A stretch of 50,698 bases of DNA, from positions 1 through 50,698 of the forward strand of contig CALGMO010000100.1 in the NCBI GenBank assembly GCA_937961665.1. Direction: 5' to 3'. Every line of letters starts with the position of its first letter. The stretch's first letter is position 1. The position numbers and the translations under genes are program-made. The notes under the pieces are model-generated. The model ran no database searches. It worked only from the letters and a program-made list of their open reading frames with translations, and was not told the origin of the DNA. Positions 30,504 to 37,922 of the stretch are shown here, piece after piece. Origin of the DNA: an uncultured Fimbriimonadaceae bacterium (GTDB taxonomy: Bacteria > Armatimonadota > Fimbriimonadia > Fimbriimonadales > Fimbriimonadaceae).

Positions 30504-32396
30504 CGCGTTCGGGTCTCCGAGAACGACGAAGTACTCCGTGCCCCGATTCCCGCTCTGCCGGAAGGCCAGGTACGCGTTGGTGTCGTCGTCAGCCCGCACC
30601 AATCGGCCGCTGAGCGACTGGTCGTTCCCGAGGTCCCAGGTGGCGCTGAAGATCGTCTGTTCCCTCACGCCATCCTGCTCGACCCACTGGTGGCGAAAGC
30701 TGAGCTGAAGGCGCTGCCAAGGCCGATACAGGAAGCTCGCGACGACCGTCCGGTAGTCGGAGCCGCCGAGGCGCCCGCCGACGTAGTCGATCTGCCACCG
30801 GCGGTACGGATCCCTCCGGGGCTTCTCGATGCTGACTCGGAACGTCTCGTCGTCGAACTCGAAATAGGTGCCTCTCGTGTACGCGAGGTCCAGATCCAGA
30901 CCGTCCTGCCACGTCGCCGAGGTGGAAACCTGAACGTTGTCGCGGTAAGGGTCGCCGCCGAACGTGGAGTACGACACCCCGGAGATCGTCACGCCGGCCT
31001 CGGACAATCCGCCCAGGCTCGCCGGCCTCGTGTAGTCGACCCTCCAGTTCGCGCCCTTGAGGTCCTGCTCCGGCGAGAAGCCGACTCTCGGGAAGAAGTC
31101 CGGCGAGACCTCGACGTACTCGCCGTAGGCGCTGAGCCCTCCAGCGGAGTAGAACCCTCCGACGTTCGTCCGCTGGCCGTAGCCGCGCTCCGAGTCGTCC
31201 GTCAGCATCGTGCCGAAATACAGGTTGGTGGATCCGACCAGGCGGTTGACCTGCACCATCGCCGCTCGGTGGTCGATTCCGTCGCCGTCCTGCAGCACCG
31301 CGCCGACGTTGATATTGGTCTTCTCGTCGAAGCGCCTCCCGATTCCGGCGACGAACAGAGTCTCCTCGCCGAGGGTGGAGAGCCCGAGCGCCGATACGGT
31401 GGTCTTGTCGTCCGCCTTGCCGAAGACCTTCGCGCCGACGTCGAAGCTGCCCACCATCTGGCTGGCGAAGATCTTCTGGTCGTTGCCCATCTTCAGGTAC
31501 TCCGCGCCCTCTAGGAAGAACGGCCTGGACTCGTTGGTCAGGCGCTGGAAGTAGCTGAAGTCGAGACTGAGGATGTCGTTCTCGATGTTCCGGAAGTCGG
31601 GCCTGACCGTTGCGATCGCCTCCAGCGTGCCGGTCAGCGACATCTTGGCGTCGAGCCCGCCGTCCAGAACGCCCGCCTCGTCCTCGTACCCGGCATAGAG
31701 GAACGGCAGCAGCTTGACGGACCGCCTACGGTCGACGGGTGGGATCCGCACTCCGTCCCACCGCGCCATGTTGCCCACCTGCCCGTTGCGGGTGTCGCAC
31801 CAACGGTAGGTCCGCTGGTCGCGCGACACGTACCGATAGACGTTGATGCGGACCGTGCGCGGGCCGGGCTCCGGAAGCCGCAGGATCTCCCAAGGAATCC
31901 TGGCCTCGACCTCCCAGCCCTTCTCCGTCCGCCTGCCCTTGGCGGCGATCTCGCCCACCCACTCCCGCTTCGGCGCGCGGCCGCCAGCGATGCGGATCGC
32001 GGTGCCGCCCGAGGCGTTCATCTCGAACTCGTTGAAGTCGGCGAGCGTGCCGAAAGGGTCGATCACGACGCCCACCAGGTCGTTGCCCCTCAGGTTGGCG
32101 TTGTTTCGGTACTCGTCGGCTTTGATCCTCCCCGGCGCGGGGTCGTCCGCCTGGGCTGCGAAGTACACGTACCGGTCGTCGTAGCCGATCCAGAAGCGCG
32201 TCGGGTAAGGCTCCGGCGAGCCCGTCTCCGCATCCTGCAACCCCGATCCGCTCGCCGCCTCCGCCCACTCCGACGCCAGAACGCGTCCATCCAGGGTCGG
32301 GGGCGTCGACAACCTCCCGCCCGCGAGCTCCTGCCGCCCCAGGGCGGCTGCGGAACCCGCCAGGCAGGTGAACGCAAGAACCAAAGACCAGCGCAC
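30444..32396 (-). CDS. DUF5916 outer-membrane barrel protein with CBM9-like N-terminal domain
   Basis: The GTG-started, 650-residue protein has a signal peptide (about 1-19). A CBM9-like beta-sandwich (about 28-210) with STPPTLDGRVLASEWAEA and TRFWIGYDDRYVYFAAQADDP follows. The DUF5916 region is rich in amphipathic beta strands to the end. The segment PDFRNIENDILSLDFSYFQR and then SRPFFLEGAEYL is a family hallmark. The final VAVPVDWYL fits a terminal barrel strand, which supports this stop. Members are thought to be outer-membrane proteins of unknown transport or catabolic role. TATAAA lies 8 bases before the GTG. The 3' end overlaps the SRPBCC gene by 60 bases. Confidence 0.85.
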   Translation of the reverse strand: MRWSLVLAFTCLAGSAAALGRQELAGGRLSTPPTLDGRVLASEWAEAASGSGLQDAETGSPEPYPTRFWIGYDDRYVYFAAQADDPAPGRIKADEYRNNANLRGNDLVGVVIDPFGTLADFNEFEMNASGGTAIRIAGGRAPKREWVGEIAAKGRRTEKGWEVEARIPWEILRLPEPGPRTVRINVYRYVSRDQRTYRWCDTRNGQVGNMARWDGVRIPPVDRRRSVKLLPFLYAGYEDEAGVLDGGLDAKMSLTGTLEAIATVRPDFRNIENDILSLDFSYFQRLTNESRPFFLEGAEYLKMGNDQKIFASQMVGSFDVGAKVFGKADDKTTVSALGLSTLGEETLFVAGIGRRFDEKTNINVGAVLQDGDGIDHRAAMVQVNRLVGSTNLYFGTMLTDDSERGYGQRTNVGGFYSAGGLSAYGEYVEVSPDFFPRVGFSPEQDLKGANWRVDYTRPASLGGLSEAGVTISGVSYSTFGGDPYRDNVQVSTSATWQDGLDLDLAYTRGTYFEFDDETFRVSIEKPRRDPYRRWQIDYVGGRLGGSDYRTVVASFLYRPWQRLQLSFRHQWVEQDGVREQTIFSATWDLGNDQSLSGRLVRADDDTNAYLAFRQSGNRGTEYFVVLGDPNASTFQSRLILKVAVPVDWYL

Positions 32397-32404
32397 CGAG
32401 GGTC

Positions 32405-32410
32405 TTTATA
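32405..32410 (-). promoter_or_regulatory. -10-like TATAAA before the DUF5916 gene
   Basis: TATAAA lies 8 bases before the GTG at 32396. It is a good AT-rich hexamer in a GC-rich background. Confidence 0.45.
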
Positions 32411-32479
32411 CTCCGTTGCCGCCATGCCCCGCTGGCGGCCTTCCCGCCCTCGTCCGGAACCCGCCCGGAGCGCGACGGG

Positions 32480-32485
32480 TACAAT
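32480..32485 (+). promoter_or_regulatory. -10-like TACAAT before the small membrane protein gene
   Basis: TACAAT lies 8 bases before the GTG at 32494. GGGGG follows it, but too close to the start to be a normal ribosome-binding site. Confidence 0.45.
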
Positions 32486-32493
32486 GGGGGTTC

Positions 32494-32760
32494 GTGAGGA
32501 AGCGGAAAGAGCCTCGGCCGCCGGTGTGGTACCTGAACAGCTCGTTCTGGTTCGCGGCGATGTTGCTGGTGGTCGCGATCGTCGGCCTACCCTTCCTCGG
32601 AGGCGAGGGCGCCATCCGCGACCCCGGGCAGAAGCGCGAGAGCGGGCTCGTGTGGATGTACCTCGCCGGAGCCGCGATCATGGCTCTGAACGGCTGGCTG
32701 AGCCATCAGCACGCGGTGAAGGCGTTCGAGGAGGCCTCCTCCACGACGAAGGATTCCTGA
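32494..32760 (+). CDS. Small two-helix membrane protein, unknown
   Basis: I do not recognise this 88-residue protein. It has a basic N-terminus (RKRKEPRPP), a first membrane segment (about 17-35), a short Gly/Arg loop, and a second membrane segment (about 52-68). A polar tail ends in AFEEASSTTKDS. The GTG start follows TACAAT. It is 2 bases from the zinc-ribbon gene and most likely co-expressed with it. Confidence 0.7.
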   Translation: MRKRKEPRPPVWYLNSSFWFAAMLLVVAIVGLPFLGGEGAIRDPGQKRESGLVWMYLAGAAIMALNGWLSHQHAVKAFEEASSTTKDS

Positions 32761-32762
32761 CT

Positions 32763-32969
32763 ATGGTCTACTGTTCGTGCGGAAAACCGATCGAGAAGAT
32801 TCCGAGCTGGATGCAGCGGGTGAACGTCCAGTTTGTGTGCAGCAACTGCCCGAACCGAAGGCACCAGAACATCACCCAGGTGGACCTGACGGCCGTGCTT
32901 CCGGCGACGCCCAACCTCAGCGAACCGGAGGACCTTCCGGAGATCGACGAGGAGATGGACGCCGACTAG
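32763..32969 (+). CDS. Small zinc-ribbon protein, unknown
   Basis: This 68-residue protein has four cysteines in two pairs, Cys4-x-Cys6 and Cys26-x2-Cys29. They should bind one zinc in a ribbon. The ribbon is followed by a basic patch (NRRHQ) and an acidic tail (EPEDLPEIDEEMDAD). It may bind nucleic acid or protein; no family name can be given. AAGGA lies about 9 bases before the ATG. The gene is coupled to the upstream membrane protein gene and ends 3 bases from the convergent 82-residue unknown. Confidence 0.75.
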   Translation: MVYCSCGKPIEKIPSWMQRVNVQFVCSNCPNRRHQNITQVDLTAVLPATPNLSEPEDLPEIDEEMDAD

Positions 32970-32972
32970 CGG

Positions 32973-33221
32973 TCACCTCCTGGCCGGTTCGTCGCGCATC
33001 ACCAGGATCACGGTCGGAGCCTTCTCGTCCCCTAGCTCCCTCGCGCATCCAGAGCGGATCTCGTCCACGTTGACGACCGCGTAGCGGTGCACCACGAGGT
33101 TCGCCACCAGCCTCCCCTCGTGGTACCAGACCGAGGCGTCCAGCACTCCCTCGAGCCCTTGAAGGAACGACTCGGTCTCCCGCGTGTCCGGTCTGCCACT
33201 GTCCAAGGCGCCATTGCCCAT
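32973..33221 (-). CDS. Small conserved-looking protein of unknown function
   Basis: The 82-residue product begins MGNGALDSGR and has an alpha/beta pattern. A helix with ESFLQGLEGV is followed by ASVWYHEGRLVANLVVHR (a beta hairpin), a helix around DEIRSGCARELG and a last strand TVILVMRD. I do not recognise it. The sense-strand composition and the regular secondary structure support a real gene, and the alternatives on the other strand look worse. It lies downstream of ispE in the same direction, separated by 73 bases. Confidence 0.55.
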   Translation of the reverse strand: MGNGALDSGRPDTRETESFLQGLEGVLDASVWYHEGRLVANLVVHRYAVVNVDEIRSGCARELGDEKAPTVILVMRDEPARR

Positions 33222-33294
33222 ACTCGTTTTTCGGCAGGCAGAAATGCCGGCCTCAGGGCGACGCCGAGAGTTGGGTTCTTCGGCCCTCTTCGAA

Positions 33295-34128
33295 TCAGGA
33301 CTCCACGACGGCCCGCAGGCTGGCCTCCCGGTTCAGATACTGGACAGGCCAGCACCGCCACTCCGGCCTAGCCGCCTGGATCTCGCGCCCTGCGCGGTCG
33401 CGCGCCTGCTCGCTCGGGAACAGGCCGAACACGGCGCTTCCGGAGCCGCAGAGCAGCGCACCCTCGGCACCCGCCTCGACCAGCGCCCTCTTGGCCTCCC
33501 CGCAAGGGCCGGGCGCGACGTCCTCGAAGTCGTTCGGGCCGAGCTCCGTGTCTGGCCACGGCGCCAGGGCGCGGGGGTGCCGGTCGAGTGCCCGGTAGGC
33601 CTCGGCCGTGGACACGCGGCACTCCGGGAGGACCACGAGGATCGGCCGCTCGGGAGGGTCGGGCAGCGGATCGAGGCGTTCGCCGTACCCTTCTCCCCGC
33701 GCCCGCCCGCCGGTCAGGAAGAACGGGACGTCGGCTCCGATCGCCCGCGCCACCTCGAACAGCTCCTTCTGAGGAACCGGAACGGGCGAGAACCTCGGTG
33801 CGCAGCGCAGCACACCGGCAGCGTCGGAGCTCCCGCCCCCCAGCCCCGCCTGGGCCGGTATCCGCTTGCGGACCTCGACCCGCAGCGGCGGCACCGGAGC
33901 GATCTCCCGAAGCAGTCGCAGCGCGCGCGCCACCGTGTTGTCGTCGGGCAGGCCCTCCCAGTCGCAGACCACGCGGTCCTCGCCGTCCCGGCTCTCCTCC
34001 AGCACCAGCTCGTCCGACAGCGACACCGCCTGGAACACGGTGCGGATCGGGTGGTACCCGCGCCCGTCGATCGGGCCGACGCTCAGGAACAGGTTCACCT
34101 TGGCGGGACACGCCGCGCGGATCCGCAT
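33295..34128 (-). CDS. ispE: 4-diphosphocytidyl-2-C-methyl-D-erythritol kinase
   Basis: IspE phosphorylates CDP-ME in the MEP isoprenoid pathway. The 277-residue GHMP kinase has the N-terminal ACPAKVNLFLSVG with the conserved Lys. The ATP loop is IPAQAGLGGGSSDAAGVL (about 90-107), with the catalytic Asp in SSDAA. The C-terminal GAEGALLCGSGSAVFGLF motif is present. Length is normal. TAATCC lies a few bases before the start, close to the TANNNT pattern though not exact. It is divergent from the SurA-like gene. Confidence 0.95.
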   Translation of the reverse strand: MRIRAACPAKVNLFLSVGPIDGRGYHPIRTVFQAVSLSDELVLEESRDGEDRVVCDWEGLPDDNTVARALRLLREIAPVPPLRVEVRKRIPAQAGLGGGSSDAAGVLRCAPRFSPVPVPQKELFEVARAIGADVPFFLTGGRARGEGYGERLDPLPDPPERPILVVLPECRVSTAEAYRALDRHPRALAPWPDTELGPNDFEDVAPGPCGEAKRALVEAGAEGALLCGSGSAVFGLFPSEQARDRAGREIQAARPEWRCWPVQYLNREASLRAVVES

Positions 34129-34152
34129 GCACGAGGATTACCCCGAAACGGC

Positions 34153-34158
34153 TACACT
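34153..34158 (+). promoter_or_regulatory. -10-like TACACT upstream of the SurA/PpiC-like gene
   Basis: TACACT lies about 60 bases before the ATG at 34219. Unlike most genes here, this one has a leader and an AAGGTGG ribosome-binding site. Confidence 0.4.
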
Positions 34159-34218
34159 CCGTCCGGGCCAGGTCGAACCCGGCCCGCCCTCCCGACGTTT
34201 CACTACAAGGTGGATCCG

Positions 34219-35064
34219 ATGCAGATGCTCGCCTCCCTCCTCGCGCTCGCAGTCGCCTCCCTCGCCCAAGACCTGCCGAAGGAGCTTCTGCCCCCCAAGC
34301 CGGAACCGCAGCGCGTCTTGGCCAAGGTCGACGGCCAGCCGATCCGCGCCTCGGACGTGGAGCCCTTCCTTTGGGATTGGCGGGGCTCCGAGGTCCTGAA
34401 CGACCTGATCAGCTATCGGACGGTTCTGGCCTACGCCAAGAAGGAAGGCGTCACGGTGACGGCGGAGGAGGTCCGCGAGGAGCTGAACAAGCAGCTGGGC
34501 GAGGTGCTGCAGAGCGAGCCCAAGGGTGAGGACGTGGACGCGCGGATCCGTCGGGAGGGCTTCCCCCGCTCGCGCCTGTGGCTGCGGGTGCACAGCCAGC
34601 TCCTGGTGGATCGGATGCTGCTGCGCAGCTTCGACCCTGCCGGCTTCGTCAAGGTCTCGACCATCGTCGTGCGGAAATCGGGCGACGACGCCGACTCCGT
34701 GGCCGCCGCCGCGGCGAAGGCGAAGGACCTCCACGAGCGCCTGACGAAGGGCTTGGCGTGGGCGGACGCCCTCAAGGAGGTCACCGACGACGCCAGGGTG
34801 CTCTCCAGCGAGGGCGCCATCGGCTGGAAGCTCCTCTCCGCGTTCTCCACCTCCACCGCCGCAGAACTGCGCGCGCTCAGGCCGGGCGGCATCACCAAGC
34901 CGAGCCTCACCGCGAACGGCTTCCAGATCTTCCGCTTGGACGCGGTGGGCTCGGAGGCCCAGGGGGCGGAGCTGCAGCAGTTGAAGGCCCTCTACCTCTT
35001 CAGCGAGCGCCCCGCGTTCCTCAGGCGCATTCAGGAGGCGATCCCCGTCGAGGTGGCGCGATGA
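34219..35064 (+). CDS. SurA/PpiC-like exported peptidyl-prolyl isomerase-family protein
   Basis: The 281-residue protein has a short signal peptide (about 1-15, MLASLLALAVASLAQ). A SurA N-terminal-type helical domain follows, with RVLAKVDGQPIRASDVEPFL and TVTAEEVREELNKQL. A parvulin-like region has FVKVSTIVVRKSGDD, LTKGLAWADALKEV and LRALRPGGITKPSLTANGFQIFRL. It is likely a periplasmic folding factor, perhaps for outer-membrane proteins; isomerase activity is not certain because the parvulin core is short. AAGGTGG lies 5 bases before the ATG. Its TGA overlaps the nitroreductase ATG. Confidence 0.82.
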   Translation: MQMLASLLALAVASLAQDLPKELLPPKPEPQRVLAKVDGQPIRASDVEPFLWDWRGSEVLNDLISYRTVLAYAKKEGVTVTAEEVREELNKQLGEVLQSEPKGEDVDARIRREGFPRSRLWLRVHSQLLVDRMLLRSFDPAGFVKVSTIVVRKSGDDADSVAAAAAKAKDLHERLTKGLAWADALKEVTDDARVLSSEGAIGWKLLSAFSTSTAAELRALRPGGITKPSLTANGFQIFRLDAVGSEAQGAELQQLKALYLFSERPAFLRRIQEAIPVEVAR

Positions 35065-35669
35065 TCCTCGAGGCCCTCGCGTCCCGGCGCTCGGCGCGCT
35101 CCTTCGAGCCGGGACGTCCGATCCCCCGGGAACTGCTGGAGCGGGTGCTGGAGGCCGCCCGGCTCGCGCCCTCGGCCCTCAACCTGCAACCCATCAGCTT
35201 CGTCGTCTGCACGCGGCCCGAGACGAAGCGGGCGTTGCGGGCGGCGGCCTTCGACCAGCAGAAGATCGAGGACGCGTCCGCCGTGGTGGTCCTCGCCGCC
35301 GACCTTGAGCTGGCGGCCAGAGCGAGGCGCAGGCCGGAGCTGAGCTGCTTCGAGCCGGAGCGCCTGGCCGAGTGGACCGAGCTCGCCCGCATGGCCTACG
35401 ACGGGCGACCCGACCGGTGCCGGGACGAGGCGTTTCGATCCGGCGGCCTCTCCGCGATGGCCCTGCTCTTGGCCGCGGAAGGGGCGGGTCTGGCGTCCGC
35501 CCCCGTCGGTGGCTTCGACGCGGAGCGGGTGGCGCGGGCCGTGGGCCTTCCTCCCGCACGCCTCCCGGTGCTGCTCGTCGCGCTGGGCTATCCCGGTGCC
35601 AAGCCGCGGCTGACCCCGCGCCCTCCCCGCGCGTCGGACGGCGTCCGCTGGGAGAGCTGGTCAGGCTAG
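35061..35669 (+). CDS. Nitroreductase-family FMN-dependent oxidoreductase
   Basis: Nitroreductases use FMN and NAD(P)H to reduce nitro groups or quinones. The 202-residue protein has the family N-terminus ALASRRSARSFEPGRPIP and the FMN-contact stretch RLAPSALNLQPISFVV. A later helical segment GGLSAMALLLAAEGAGLASAPVGGFD is followed by the tail VLLVALGYPGAKP. The natural substrate is unknown. ATGA overlap with the SurA-like gene implies coupling. The stop is shared with the convergent gene in a CTAG palindrome. Confidence 0.9.
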   Translation: MILEALASRRSARSFEPGRPIPRELLERVLEAARLAPSALNLQPISFVVCTRPETKRALRAAAFDQQKIEDASAVVVLAADLELAARARRRPELSCFEPERLAEWTELARMAYDGRPDRCRDEAFRSGGLSAMALLLAAEGAGLASAPVGGFDAERVARAVGLPPARLPVLLVALGYPGAKPRLTPRPPRASDGVRWESWSG

Positions 35670-37891
35670 AGCTCCAGCACCTGCAGCAGGTTCGAGAAGT
35701 CGTCCGACCAAACCGGGCCCTCCGGTGACTCGAGCCTCTCCCAGAGCGGGTTCCGTTGGATGATCGGATCCAGATCCTTCCAGCTCGTCGCAGCGACGAC
35801 CCACTGCGAGGCCGTCTTGCCCTGAATCGACAGGTCCTCGTCCACGAAGGTGTCGTCGCGGTATGCGGCCACCATGCCCTCGGACCGGGCCGTGCGGGCG
35901 ACCACGTTGTGCAAGACCAGGTAGCGGTTGCTCACGTGGAACGCCAGCACCCCGCCGGGAGCCAACTTTCGCCGGTAGAGCCGCATGGCCTCGCGCGTGA
36001 GCAGGTGCACGGGAATCGAATCGGAGCTGAACGCGTCCAGCACGAGCAGGCGGAACGAGGCGTCGGGTTCCCGCTCCAGCATCAGGCGCGCGTCGCCGAT
36101 CACCACCCGCACATCCGCCTCGGAGTCCCGCAGGAAGGTGAAGAACCTCGGATCCCGGGCGATCCGCTCAACCATCGGGTCGATCTCGAAGAACACCATG
36201 CGCTGCCCCGGCTGGCCGTAGGCCGAAAGCGAACCGACCCCAAGGCCCACCAGCCCGATCCTGGCTCCCCGCAGGCCCGCTCCCAGCTTCTCGAAGACCT
36301 CGCCGATCGGACCCGTGGGGTGATAGTAGGTCATGGGCGTGCGGCGGTAGGCCGGCTCCAGGTTCTGCAGCCCGTGCAGCGTGTTTCCGTGCACCAGCTG
36401 CCGCAGCCGCCCGTCGCGGGACTCGACGATCCTGGTCACCCCGAAGAAGCTGCGGGCGGTGTAGGTCACGTTCCCCTTGCTGTTCACATGGAGCTGGGTC
36501 GCCACCAGGAAGAGGGCACCCAGCGACAGGCCGAACCGAAGGCGCCGGTCGACCGCCAAGAACGCCAGGATCGCGGGCACGCCCAGCATCGTTACGGTGC
36601 CCAGCGGCGCGGAGGGCACTCCCATCCGCTCCGCCCATTGCGCCACCCAGTCCGTCCGTCGGCTGGCATACCATCCCGCGAGGGCGGCCACGGCCACCAA
36701 CAGGGGATAGGCGAAGTCCAGCTTCCGGGGACCGCCCTCGCCGGGCCGCGGCGAAACCAGGAGGCAGGCCAACACGATGGCGATGGGGTATTCGGCGACC
36801 GTGGAGAACACGTTCGGCGCAACGAGAGCGTTGAACGCGCCGCCCAGCACGCCTCCGACCGACACCCAGAGGTAGAACTCCGTGAGGCGCCCAGCCGAGG
36901 GGCGGTCCTCCGCCAGCCTTCGGTGGAGGGCCAAGGCGCCGATGGCGAACAGCAACAGGTGGAGGGCCCCCAGCAGGAGCAGCGGCTCGGACGACTCGAG
37001 AACCACGGCCAGCGACATCGGAGCCACGAGCAGGGGAAACAGCCTGGAGGCGACGGAGCCCACCTTGGAAGCCCCGGTCTGGAACGCCACGATGAACGTG
37101 CCCAGGTAGACGGCCAGCGGCACGACCCACAGCAGGGGGATCGGCGTGAGGTTGCTGGTCAGGTACGTCGTGACGCCGAGCAGGAGGCTGCTGGGCACGG
37201 CGGCCAGCGCGACCCAGAACAGGCGGCGCCGCCAAGGAATCGGCTCGGCGTCCGCCGGGCGGACCACCTTGCTCATCGGTGCCGAGCGATGATGGCGCAT
37301 GGCCTGCAGAGCGCAGGCGGCCACCAACGCCACGAGCAGGACGTACCCGCAGGACCAGAGCAAGGCCTGCGTCCGCAGACGGAGCAGCGGCTCGAACAGC
37401 GCAGGGTAGCTCAGGAGGGCCAGGAGACTTCCGAGGTTGCTCGCTCGGTACAGGAAGTAGGGGTCGCCGGCCTGCGGGTCGTCGGTCTCGGCGAACCATC
37501 GCTGCAGCAGCGGCGCCCCGGCCGAAACCGCGAAGTAGGGCAGGCCGACACCCGCCGCGAGAACGAGCAGCACCATGAGCTCGGGCCGCGCGTGGCCGCC
37601 CGCCACCAGCCCGATGGGCAGCGAGATCGGCAGAAGGAGCAGGGCGCACAGCATCAGCGCGAGGTGCAGCCAAGGCTGTCGGCCTACGCCCAGCCTGGCC
37701 ACCGAGCCGTGGGCGTAGGCGTACCCGAGCAGAAGGGCCCCCTGGAAGAAGACCATGCTCGTGTTCCAGACCGCCGGGGTGCCGCCGAAAGCGGGCAGGA
37801 TCATCTTGGCGGCGAGCGGCTGAATCAGGAACAGCAGAAAGGACCCCAGGAAGATCGCCAGGGTGAACAAGGGTCGCGGGCCGAGGCGCAC
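35666..37891 (-). CDS. Fused MFS-type membrane / spermidine synthase-like protein
   Basis: The 741-residue protein joins about a dozen hydrophobic segments (residues about 5-500) to a C-terminal methyltransferase-fold polyamine-synthase domain. The latter shows LVGLGVGSLSAYG, EIDPMVERIA, GDARLMLE and VLDAFSSDSIPVHLLTREA. Such fusions are widespread and uncharacterised; the product may be an aminopropylated compound or something else. I chose the GTG at 37891, just before RLGPRPLFTLAIFLG. An ATG at 37999 would overlap the glyS end with a non-conserved, glyS-shadowed sequence. The gene lies downstream of glyS and is convergent with the nitroreductase, sharing CTAG. Confidence 0.85.
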   Translation of the reverse strand: MRLGPRPLFTLAIFLGSFLLFLIQPLAAKMILPAFGGTPAVWNTSMVFFQGALLLGYAYAHGSVARLGVGRQPWLHLALMLCALLLLPISLPIGLVAGGHARPELMVLLVLAAGVGLPYFAVSAGAPLLQRWFAETDDPQAGDPYFLYRASNLGSLLALLSYPALFEPLLRLRTQALLWSCGYVLLVALVAACALQAMRHHRSAPMSKVVRPADAEPIPWRRRLFWVALAAVPSSLLLGVTTYLTSNLTPIPLLWVVPLAVYLGTFIVAFQTGASKVGSVASRLFPLLVAPMSLAVVLESSEPLLLLGALHLLLFAIGALALHRRLAEDRPSAGRLTEFYLWVSVGGVLGGAFNALVAPNVFSTVAEYPIAIVLACLLVSPRPGEGGPRKLDFAYPLLVAVAALAGWYASRRTDWVAQWAERMGVPSAPLGTVTMLGVPAILAFLAVDRRLRFGLSLGALFLVATQLHVNSKGNVTYTARSFFGVTRIVESRDGRLRQLVHGNTLHGLQNLEPAYRRTPMTYYHPTGPIGEVFEKLGAGLRGARIGLVGLGVGSLSAYGQPGQRMVFFEIDPMVERIARDPRFFTFLRDSEADVRVVIGDARLMLEREPDASFRLLVLDAFSSDSIPVHLLTREAMRLYRRKLAPGGVLAFHVSNRYLVLHNVVARTARSEGMVAAYRDDTFVDEDLSIQGKTASQWVVAATSWKDLDPIIQRNPLWERLESPEGPVWSDDFSNLLQVLEL

Positions 37892-37922
37892 CCCCCTAGT
37901 TTGGCCCAATTCCCCGTCGGCT

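Noticed and set aside
33222-33294. Weak hairpin CGGCA/TGCCG between ispE and the 82-residue gene
   Set aside because: The stem is short with an 8-base loop, and the adjacent run is A on the coding strand, not T.
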